A stretch of DNA of 5,022 nucleotides from JAYTQG01 sp043746815. GTDB taxonomy: Bacteria; Actinomycetota; Thermoleophilia; Miltoncostaeales; Miltoncostaeaceae. Within the stretch, counting starts at the first letter, position 1. Each line of letters starts with the position of its first letter. The stretch spans positions 1 to 5,022 of the forward strand of contig JAYTQG010000049.1 of assembly GCA_043746815.1 (NCBI GenBank). Reading direction: 5' to 3'. Below are positions 1 to 5,022 of this stretch, in pieces. Under the pieces are notes generated by a model. The model searched no databases. It worked only from the letters and a program-made list of their open reading frames with translations, and was not told where the DNA came from. The translations under genes were made by a program, and so were the position numbers.

Positions 1-1037
1 GAGCCGATTGCAGACCACAGCGTGGTGTGCGCCTGATAGCGGACATCGTGACGGGCACAGACCTCGCGAACGATCGGGGCGATCGCGGGGTAGTGGGTGT
101 GGCACACCTTCGTGAACAGATGGTGCTCAATTTGGAAATTCAGACCACCCATGTACCACGCCAGAAGACGGCTTTTCGGGGCAAAGTCCACCGTGGCCTC
201 AACCTGATGGCGCGCCCATTCGGTCTTCCCGGGGCCACTCATCTCGTCGAGTGAGGTGAACGCTGCCTCCTCTACGCAGTGGGCCAGCTGAAAGGTCAGT
301 GCGAGGGTGAAGGCCCAAACAAACGAGACGACGAGAAAGACCAGCGCGAACTGCCAAACCGGGTGGAAGAGCAGCGGGATAACGATCGCCCAGGTCGCGA
401 AGATCGCCTTACCGAGCCAGAAACCAGCCAGGTCCCGCCCCTTTGGCCAGTGCAGTGGGGTTCCTTCAATATTGCCTGCGCGAAGCTGCTGGAAGTCCCC
501 AGTGAGCTGCCATTTGATCGCAAACAGGCCGTAGAGCGGCCACGCGTAGATGTGCTGAAAGCGGTGGAACCAGAGCGACGGTTGGTCGTCGGCAAAGCGG
601 AGGAACGGCAGCTGTTCGATGTCGCTATCCGCACCTGAGATATTCGTAAACGTGTGGTGGACGACGTTGTGCTTCACCCGCCAGATGTGCGAGCTGCCGC
701 CGATGACGTCCAACGACCACTGCATCGTGCGGTTCAACCAGCGGCGATCGGAATACGAGCCGTGGTTCGCGTCGTGAATGAGATTGAAGCCGATCCCGGC
801 AAGGGCGAGCCCGAGAGACACGGCAAGGACGCCCGCCTGCCACCAGCTGTTCGCGACGAACATGAGGAGCGCCCACGAGGCAGCCGCCCATCCAATGACG
901 ACGGCACTCTTTACGTACATCTGGCGCTGCGCGCACCGAGCTCGGGAGGGTTCGGCGACAAATGCGCGGACGAGGGCTTTCAGTTCGGTATGGAACGCGC
1001 CGCCACCGGTAAAGCTAATCTCGTTTGTCTGGCCCAT
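1..1037 (-). CDS. membrane fatty acyl desaturase, front-end type, C-terminus cut by window edge
   Basis: The minus-strand frame is open from an ATG at 1037 to the window edge, giving 345 residues. Three histidine boxes of the membrane di-iron fatty acid desaturase family are intact: HDANH (residues 88-92), HNVVHH (123-128) and QIEHH (302-306). A further conserved His lies in LAHCVEEA (from about 251). The Q opening the third box is typical of front-end desaturases, but no N-terminal cytochrome b5 domain is present, so the electron donor must be a separate protein. Hydrophobic segments lie near 43-62, 67-87, 160-176, 205-225 and 228-250, a normal layout with the iron centre facing the cytoplasm. 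The predicted role is oxygen-dependent insertion of a double bond into acyl-CoA or lipid-bound acyl chains. Regiospecificity cannot be read from the sequence. Bacterial members are usually about 350-370 residues, so only a short tail is missing. A GTG at 1070 is an alternative start adding 11 residues; the ATG is preferred, with only a weak GGA upstream. No convincing promoter or terminator was seen in the 105 bases between this gene and the upstream one. Confidence 0.93.
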   Translation of the reverse strand, partial: MGQTNEISFTGGGAFHTELKALVRAFVAEPSRARCAQRQMYVKSAVVIGWAAASWALLMFVANSWWQAGVLAVSLGLALAGIGFNLIHDANHGSYSDRRWLNRTMQWSLDVIGGSSHIWRVKHNVVHHTFTNISGADSDIEQLPFLRFADDQPSLWFHRFQHIYAWPLYGLFAIKWQLTGDFQQLRAGNIEGTPLHWPKGRDLAGFWLGKAIFATWAIVIPLLFHPVWQFALVFLVVSFVWAFTLALTFQLAHCVEEAAFTSLDEMSGPGKTEWARHQVEATVDFAPKSRLLAWYMGGLNFQIEHHLFTKVCHTHYPAIAPIVREVCARHDVRYQAHTTLWSAIG

Positions 1038-1142
1038 GCGGTTCCGATCGAGTCTCGCGCCGGGGCGCACTCGCGTCAGGATTGTGGGTCCGAGACAACG
1101 TTCCGTACCCGAGAAACGGGAGGGTATCGTAGGCCCTCGGGG

Positions 1143-1427
1143 TCACACGCTTGGAAGTTTTCCGGGAACCTCGGCGTCGCTTGGGCTCTTGCCGGTCCAC
1201 CCGAGGGCTACCCCGACCAGTGTCACCGCGAGCGCGATGATCACTGCGGCACCCGTGGCCGCGGGGCCGGTGGTGATCGCCCCGAGTTGCTGAGCGAGGA
1301 AGAAGCCCCCGAGGCCGGTTAGCGCTATCCCACTGGCGAAGGTTGCCGGGCGGAGTGGATGCGCGGGAAGAAGGGGCTTCGCCTCCGAGGGGCGGTGAGG
1401 GTTTTCGGTCCGCTGATTGGTTGTCAT
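1143..1427 (-). CDS. small two-helix membrane protein, LiaI/LiaF-TM-like
   Basis: This gene encodes 94 residues. A polar, proline-rich N-terminus (1-28) is followed by two hydrophobic segments at about 30-51 and 56-77, then a short polar tail. The first segment has a Gly-rich pattern followed by FFLAQQLGAI, which resembles the paired helices of the LiaI/LiaF transmembrane domain (DUF5668-like) found with envelope-stress proteins. That family match is by eye and tentative. The start codon overlaps the stop of the upstream PspC gene (ATGA, 1424-1427) and a GGAG motif lies six bases before it, so translation is probably coupled and the two proteins are likely made together. A partner or accessory role to the PspC membrane protein is inferred from this coupling. 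No catalytic motif or signal peptide is visible. It could equally be an unrelated small membrane protein. Confidence 0.82.
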   Translation of the reverse strand: MTTNQRTENPHRPSEAKPLLPAHPLRPATFASGIALTGLGGFFLAQQLGAITTGPAATGAAVIIALAVTLVGVALGWTGKSPSDAEVPGKLPSV

Positions 1428-2863
1428 GGCCTACTCCGTTTCTTGTTGGTGAGGGCGTCGAGGTCGCGCGTTCGGGCATGAATGCCCTGTTCGATGTTGC
1501 GGACTCGCCACGAGGTTCGAAGGAGTTCGAAACGCAGTGACTGAAGTTTGCTCAGGGCGGCGAAGGCCGGATCCCCTCCAGGCGCCTTACCGGTCGCCGG
1601 GTCGACGGCGTACCACTGCTCTTCTCGGGAGCGAAGGACCGCCGCTCCGACCGGTGTCGGTGCTGTCTTCAGTGCGTCGAGGCGCGTGGCATACGCGGAC
1701 CGGAGGCGGGAGAGCGTCGTGCGTTCCCCCACAAGTAGGGTGCGCCGGGAGGCGAGATCAGTGCGTGCCGCGGCGGCTTGACTCGCATCCGGCGAGAGCG
1801 GTGTCACCGGAACAGATTCTCGTTGAACCCAGAGGGTTCCGGTACCGGTTTCCAAGTGAAGGCTGACCGCGTGGGTCGCAGCCGTTCCTCGAACCGGGAG
1901 GGAAATCGACTGTGTACCGACCCGCGGCGTCGAGAAGTAGTTCGCTTCAATCGAGTCAATGACATATCCACGCCCGCCAGCGCTCGATGCGGTAAGGAGC
2001 ACCGGGACTCCCGGCTCGATCCGGACATCGATCGTCCCGTTCGCTTTTCGTAGCGTGAGGCTGCGGAGCCCTGCTGCGACCGCCCTGCGGGTAATCCTGA
2101 CCGGTCCGGCCCCGACGGCGAGCGTGTAGGTCTGATCCGCGCCGTTCTTCGCCAGAATTGTCCTTGGATTGTCCGACCCCACGTCGAGACGGACGTTTGC
2201 CATTGAAGCGAGTGCAAGGGGGGCTGTAAGGGCCACACCAGCCGGGAGGAGGAGCCAACTGCGGCCCCGCCAGGCGCCGAGCGTCTGCCCGATCCCCACA
2301 ATGATGAGGAGCGTTGCCGCGACCGCGCCCGCGGCGTGGATACCGGTCCGCGCGTGGACCACCAGCCAAAGGACAGTCCCGGCGATCGCTCCGACGGCCA
2401 CCGTCAGAAGAAGGAGCGCTGGTGGCCGGACTGCCGGTGCCCAGGCGAGCGTCGCGGCGTTGGAGTCAGTCGCGGACCGCTGCCGACGCCCGACGACAAG
2501 CGCCGTGCCAGCACCGATGAGCAGCAGTCCCACCATTGCCGGGCGCCAAACGTCAAGGCCCACCCCGACCAGAGCTGCGTTTCCGATGATGAAGCCGCAG
2601 ACTCCAGCGAGTCCGGCTGCCGCTGCCCGGATCGGCGTTAGCGGGCGCGGGTTGTCATCCCACGGGCAGGCGATGGCGACCGCGGCATAGATCGCGACGC
2701 CGACGCCAACGAGTGAGAGCAGCAGCAAACCGACGCGGACCACGGCAACCGGAAGGCCGAGGCGCCGGGCGACGCCGGACGCAACACCGAGCAGCATTCG
2801 GTCCTTGTGTGGGCGCATGAGTCGAGTCGTTTGAGTGGCGGTGGAGGCGGGCTGTTCGTTCAT
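1424..2863 (-). CDS. esrI: PspC-domain membrane protein, EsrI-like putative inhibitor of the adjacent sensor kinase
   Basis: From ATG 2863 the product is 479 residues. A clear PspC domain covers about 12-67, with GVASGVARRLG followed by VVRVGLLLL and a transmembrane stretch ending in ACPW. Further hydrophobic segments lie at about 79-103, 107-125, 148-170, 174-195 and 201-222. Residues about 226-350 lack membrane segments and are rich in beta patterns with Gly turns (NGTIDVRIEPGVPVLL), resembling the toastrack/LiaF C-terminal type of domain. Residues 357-475 are charged and probably helical, possibly coiled coil. In C. glutamicum, EsrI is a PspC membrane protein encoded divergently from esrSR that inhibits the kinase when there is no stress. 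The same position and PspC domain here suggest the same role, though the length and C-terminus were not compared. The frame stays open to an ATG at 3121, but that extension would run through the control region and into the kinase gene, and it has low-complexity composition. ATG 2818 (residue 16) is a possible shorter start. Neither start has a Shine-Dalgarno motif. Confidence 0.88.
   Translation of the reverse strand: MNEQPASTATQTTRLMRPHKDRMLLGVASGVARRLGLPVAVVRVGLLLLSLVGVGVAIYAAVAIACPWDDNPRPLTPIRAAAAGLAGVCGFIIGNAALVGVGLDVWRPAMVGLLLIGAGTALVVGRRQRSATDSNAATLAWAPAVRPPALLLLTVAVGAIAGTVLWLVVHARTGIHAAGAVAATLLIIVGIGQTLGAWRGRSWLLLPAGVALTAPLALASMANVRLDVGSDNPRTILAKNGADQTYTLAVGAGPVRITRRAVAAGLRSLTLRKANGTIDVRIEPGVPVLLTASSAGGRGYVIDSIEANYFSTPRVGTQSISLPVRGTAATHAVSLHLETGTGTLWVQRESVPVTPLSPDASQAAAARTDLASRRTLLVGERTTLSRLRSAYATRLDALKTAPTPVGAAVLRSREEQWYAVDPATGKAPGGDPAFAALSKLQSLRFELLRTSWRVRNIEQGIHARTRDLDALTNKKRSRP
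1434..1437 (-). promoter_or_regulatory. Shine-Dalgarno site of the small membrane protein gene
   Basis: GGAG on the minus strand lies six bases upstream of the ATG at 1427, inside the last codons of the PspC gene. It supports this start and re-initiation after the overlapping stop codon. It is the clearest ribosome binding site in the window; most other starts here have none. Confidence 0.6.
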
Positions 2864-2897
2864 GGGAGGATTGTCGGGTGCGAGGCCACCGGTCGCA

Positions 2898-2917
2898 ATC
2901 GGGGATGACCCGGACAA
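2898..2917. promoter_or_regulatory. degenerate second copy of the palindrome, candidate weaker operator
   Basis: ATCGGGGAT at 2898-2906 repeats exactly the core of the left arm of the palindrome (2939-2947). The following bases retain only part of the right arm (about 14 of 20 positions agree in all). The two copies are 41 bp apart, close to four helical turns, so bound dimers would sit on the same face of the DNA. This one lies nearer the PspC gene. Confidence 0.35.
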
Positions 2918-2936
2918 CGTCAGGGTCTCAGGCGGC

Positions 2937-2958
2937 CCATCGGGGATATCCCCGATGG
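2937..2958. promoter_or_regulatory. perfect 22-bp palindrome, candidate operator for the adjacent response regulator
   Basis: The arm CCATCGGGGAT (2937-2947) is followed directly by its exact reverse complement (2948-2958), with no mismatch and no spacer. It lies 33 bases upstream of the chosen kinase start and 74 bases upstream of the PspC gene start. A gapless symmetric site suits a dimeric helix-turn-helix regulator, and the NarL/LuxR-type protein encoded downstream is the obvious candidate. The symmetry is seen directly; the identity of the binder is inferred. Confidence 0.6.
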
Positions 2959-2990
2959 CGGCAACCGCCGCCGCCCGCGACAATCGGCAG

Positions 2991-4226
2991 ATGGTGACGC
3001 GATCGACGAGCCGCGCGGGTCTTGGTGCCGATCGGCGCATGGTGTTCGGCATTGCTCGATCACTTGCGTTGCTTCTGAGCCTGGATGTCGCCGTGCTCCG
3101 CCTCGCCTTCGTGGGTGCCACGATTGCAGCACTACCGCTGATCGCTTGCTATCCGTGCGCCGGGCTCCTGGTCCTCGGGCTCCGAAGGTCCAAGGTGCCT
3201 GCCCGCCTGGCGGGCATCGATCCCCATCAGCTGGTGAGTGTGGTGGGTGTCCTCGGGGTGGAGCTTGGTGCGGTCTTCCTTGCTCGCCAGTTCGGTCCGG
3301 CCTTGCCGGTCGCGCTCACCGTGACGGTCTTGGCTCTGCAATTCGCCCTCGCCATTGGATGGCGACGACTTGAACTCAGCGAACGATGGTCCTGGTTTCT
3401 CGGTTCAAGCGACGGGCAGCGTTCGGGCCCCAGACCGGCTCGGCTGGGTCTCAACCTCCTCGCGACGGTTCTCGGTGGCCTCGCCGCCTGGCTGTTCATC
3501 AACCGTCAAAACCCCTTCAACGACCTCAGCGTTTCGGTCAACCGACTCATTCCGTATGCACTCCTCGCGGCGGCGGCCGCGGTCGCCTTCCTCCCAACGG
3601 TTCTCCGCTTCGGCTCGACCTTCTCGGCTGAGCGTCGCGAGCGCATCCGTGCCGACGAGCGGGCGAAGCTCGCCACCCACCTGCATGACTCCGTCCTCCA
3701 GACGCTCACCCTGATTCAGCGCCACTCGGAGGACCCCGCCGACGTCGCAACGCTTGCACGCAGCCAGGAGCGCGAGCTTCGCGACTGGCTCTACGGGGGC
3801 GTCGCAAGTGCGGACTCTGGGCGCTTGAAAGACCGGCTCACCGCGCTGGCTGCCGAGATTGAGACGCGCTACCGCTGGCGGGTGGAGTTGATCGTCGTTG
3901 GCGACGCCGACGTTGACGCCCGCGGCGAGCAGCTTCTCGCCGCGACCCGCGAGGCCATGGTGAACGCTGCGCGCCACTCGCAGGCGTCCCAGTGTGATGT
4001 CTATGCGGAGTGTCGGCCCGACGGCGTCCAGCTCTTCGTTCGCGACCGCGGGGTTGGTTTCGACCAGACCGCGGTTGCCGACGATCGTCGCGGTCTCGCC
4101 GATTCCGTCGTCGCACGCATGGTGCGGGTCGGCGGCTCGGCAGCGGTCCGGAGCGGTGCCCAGACGGGAACTGAGGTCGCCCTTGAACTGCCCGCGACGA
4201 CACGACAAGCGGCGGCAGCCGGATGA
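2991..4226 (+). CDS. esrS: PspC-domain sensor histidine kinase, EsrS-like
   Basis: From ATG 2991 the product is 411 residues. A diverged PspC domain occupies about 13-64 and aligns with the start of the PspC domain of the divergent protein at 9 of 19 positions (from GIARSLALLLSLDVAVLRL). Hydrophobic segments follow at about 81-97, 104-123, 151-170 and 187-206. The HisKA_3-type dimerisation region has the H-box ATHLHDSVLQTLTL, with His232 as the likely phosphorylated residue and Asp233 and Gln237 beside it, then ARSQERELRDWLYGG. The HATPase domain shows the N-box Asn325 (EAMVNAARHS), the G1 box RDRGVGFD (351-358) and the glycine box GTEVALELP. It should phosphorylate the regulator encoded next in response to a membrane or envelope signal. 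In EsrS of C. glutamicum the kinase is held off by EsrI and activated by lipid II-cycle antibiotics. Start choice is uncertain: ATG 2955 and ATG 3039 are in frame. The former lies within the palindrome and the latter would trim the front of the PspC domain. Family assignment is firm; the signal is inferred. Confidence 0.93.
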   Translation: MVTRSTSRAGLGADRRMVFGIARSLALLLSLDVAVLRLAFVGATIAALPLIACYPCAGLLVLGLRRSKVPARLAGIDPHQLVSVVGVLGVELGAVFLARQFGPALPVALTVTVLALQFALAIGWRRLELSERWSWFLGSSDGQRSGPRPARLGLNLLATVLGGLAAWLFINRQNPFNDLSVSVNRLIPYALLAAAAAVAFLPTVLRFGSTFSAERRERIRADERAKLATHLHDSVLQTLTLIQRHSEDPADVATLARSQERELRDWLYGGVASADSGRLKDRLTALAAEIETRYRWRVELIVVGDADVDARGEQLLAATREAMVNAARHSQASQCDVYAECRPDGVQLFVRDRGVGFDQTAVADDRRGLADSVVARMVRVGGSAAVRSGAQTGTEVALELPATTRQAAAAG

Positions 4227-4867
4227 CGCCCGTTCGTGTCGTGGTCGTGGATGATCACGCGCTGTTTCGCTCCGGGGTCGTTGCGGAGATCAGCGCCCAT
4301 GCAGATGTGGTGGGCCAGGCCGGTGACATCGACGAGGCGATCACGGTCATTCGGGAGGCCGCGCCCGAGGTTGTGCTGCTGGACGTTCACCTTCCATCCG
4401 GGAGTGGACGCCTTGTCATCGAGCGCCTCGCGGGGGAGGGGAAGGGAATCAACTTCCTCGCGCTATCCGTTTCTGATGCCGCGGAGGACGTCATCGACCT
4501 TGTCCGCGCGGGTGCCCGTGGGTACGTGACCAAGTCGATCTCAGCTGATGATTTGGTCTCTGCGATCGAACGCGTCGCCCAGGGTGACGCGGTCTTCTCT
4601 CCTCGCCTCGCGGGCTTTGTGCTGGATGCCTTCGCAGGGACGCCGCCCGCGGAGACCGAGGACGAGGCCGACCTCGATCAGTTGACCATCCGCGAACGGG
4701 AGGTGATGCGATTTCTCGCGCGCGGGTACGCCTATAAGGAGATCGGCCTGGAGCTTGGGATCTCGGTCAAGACGGTGGAGTCGCATGCCTCCGCGGTACT
4801 GCGCAAGCTTCAACTCTCAAGTCGCGGCGCCCTCACGCGCTGGGCCGCCGCCCGGCGACTGATCTAG
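4223..4867 (+). CDS. esrR: NarL/LuxR-type response regulator, EsrR-like
   Basis: The product is 214 residues, standard length for the family. The receiver domain (about 4-120) has the acidic pair Asp10-Asp11, the phospho-acceptor Asp54 (VVLLDVHLPSG), the switch Ser82 (LALSVSDAAEDV), Tyr101 and the conserved Lys104 (GYVTKSIS). An acidic linker (139-152) leads to a LuxR-type helix-turn-helix: LTIREREVMRFLARGYAYKEI, then the recognition helix region SVKTVESHASAVLRKL. The motifs FSPRLAGFVLDAFAG and GYAYKEIGLELGISVKTVE match the actinobacterial regulators paired with PspC-type kinases, as recalled from the family. Its ATG overlaps the kinase stop (ATGA, 4223-4226), so the pair is translationally coupled and forms a cognate two-component system. 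The phosphorylated dimer would bind DNA, plausibly the palindrome upstream of the kinase. No residue expected for function is missing. Confidence 0.95.
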   Translation: MTPVRVVVVDDHALFRSGVVAEISAHADVVGQAGDIDEAITVIREAAPEVVLLDVHLPSGSGRLVIERLAGEGKGINFLALSVSDAAEDVIDLVRAGARGYVTKSISADDLVSAIERVAQGDAVFSPRLAGFVLDAFAGTPPAETEDEADLDQLTIREREVMRFLARGYAYKEIGLELGISVKTVESHASAVLRKLQLSSRGALTRWAAARRLI

Positions 4868-5022
4868 CCTGACCAGTCGCGGCGGCAGCCGCCCGCAGCA
4901 AAGCCATCGACGGCGTCCGCTCTGAGCAGCGTTTCTTGGGAGTTTTCGACTCGCGTTAGGCCGCCGAGTTGGATCGTGTGAGCGGCCAGCCGGTACAGGG
5001 TTTTCCCCGTTGCCGAGCCGTC
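4864..5022 (-). CDS. C-terminal end of an unidentified protein, cut by window edge
   Basis: A minus-strand frame is open from the window edge at 5022 to a TAG at 4866-4864, giving 52 residues that begin DGSATGKTLYRL and end CRRDWSG. Third codon positions are mostly G or C, as in the other genes, and competing frames of the stretch are interrupted or shorter. This supports a real gene running convergently towards the response regulator. The family was not recognised: TGKT recalls a nucleotide-binding loop, but so near a C-terminus it is more likely chance. The stop overlaps the regulator's stop within a CTAG. There is no room for a terminator between the two genes, and the only nearby hairpin (GGCGG, CAG, CCGCC in 4881-4893) lies inside this gene and has no T-run. 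Confidence 0.5.
   Translation of the reverse strand, partial: DGSATGKTLYRLAAHTIQLGGLTRVENSQETLLRADAVDGFAAGGCRRDWSG

Larger units (their letters stand above)
2864..2990. promoter_or_regulatory. divergent control region between the PspC gene and the kinase-regulator operon
   Basis: These 127 bases separate the two divergent starts and must hold the promoters of both units, unless the kinase starts upstream. The region contains the 22-bp palindrome at 2937-2958, a related degenerate element at 2898-2917, and a 5-bp GC hairpin (GGCGG, loop CAA, CCGCC; 2957-2969). No good -35/-10 pair could be found on either strand, and neither gene start has a Shine-Dalgarno motif, so leaderless or near-leaderless transcripts are possible. 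The shared region suggests coordinated, probably autoregulated expression. Confidence 0.6.

Noticed and set aside
1097..1133. Possible terminator hairpin between the small membrane protein gene and the desaturase (GTACCC pairing with GGGTAT).
   Set aside because: The stem is short and imperfect and has no T-run, so it cannot be called a terminator.
654..1322. 222-codon plus-strand open frame opposite the desaturase and small membrane protein.
   Set aside because: The minus-strand desaturase has intact histidine boxes over most of it, and the plus-strand product is charged and low-complexity with no known pattern.
2169..2690. 173-codon plus-strand frame opposite the PspC protein.
   Set aside because: It is a shadow of the membrane segments of the minus-strand gene, rich in Ala, Arg, Pro, Ser and Thr with no family features.
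2835..2990. Extension of the kinase to ATG 2835.
   Set aside because: It would overlap the PspC gene start and cover the palindrome and control region. The added residues show no domain pattern.
2864..3121. N-terminal extension of the minus-strand PspC protein to ATG 3121 (86 extra residues).
   Set aside because: It would cross the whole divergent control region and overlap the kinase gene. The added sequence is low-complexity and Arg/Ala/Pro-rich, and the PspC domain starts shortly after ATG 2863.
3405..4208. 267-codon open frame antisense to the kinase.
   Set aside because: It lies opposite a gene with unmistakable HisKA_3/HATPase motifs and shows no recognisable domain. Such shadow frames are common in GC-rich DNA.
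4881..4893. GGCGG-CAG-CCGCC hairpin downstream of the response regulator.
   Set aside because: It has a five-pair stem with no T-tract and lies inside the probable minus-strand coding sequence.
1..5022. tRNA or rRNA genes, CRISPR arrays, insertion sequences, transposase or phage genes.
   Set aside because: None was seen by eye; coding density leaves only gaps of about 105 and 127 bases, and no direct-repeat array is present.

Overview
The window is GC-rich (roughly two thirds G+C by eye) and densely coded, with several 4-base gene overlaps. It looks like chromosomal DNA of a high-GC Actinomycetota member. The strongest pointer is a PspC-domain sensor kinase with a NarL-type regulator that carries the motifs of an actinobacterial subfamily. 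The order or genus cannot be told from the sequence.

Layout, left to right. Positions 1-1037 (minus strand) hold nearly all of a membrane fatty acyl desaturase, cut at its C-terminus by the window edge. After a 105-base gap come two translationally coupled minus-strand genes: a 94-residue two-helix membrane protein (1143-1427) and a 479-residue PspC-domain membrane protein with a beta-rich and then a helical C-terminal region (1424-2863). A 127-base divergent control region (2864-2990) contains a perfect 22-bp palindrome and a degenerate second copy 41 bp away. On the plus strand follow the PspC-containing HisKA_3-type sensor kinase (2991-4226) and its NarL/LuxR-type response regulator (4223-4867), coupled by an ATGA overlap. 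A minus-strand gene of unknown function enters from the right (4864-5022) and shares a CTAG stop tetranucleotide with the regulator.

How they may work together. The core matches the EsrISR arrangement known from Corynebacterium glutamicum: a PspC-domain kinase (EsrS) and regulator (EsrR), with a divergently transcribed PspC-domain membrane inhibitor (EsrI), controlling a cell-envelope stress response. By analogy, the minus-strand PspC protein would hold the kinase inactive in the membrane until the envelope is disturbed, and the phosphorylated regulator would act at the palindrome to control both arms. Two additions deserve attention: the small LiaI/LiaF-TM-like protein coupled to the PspC gene, and the desaturase next to it on the same strand. 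The desaturase suggests a possible link between envelope sensing and membrane-lipid unsaturation, like the Bacillus DesK/DesR logic. This link is inference from gene order only.
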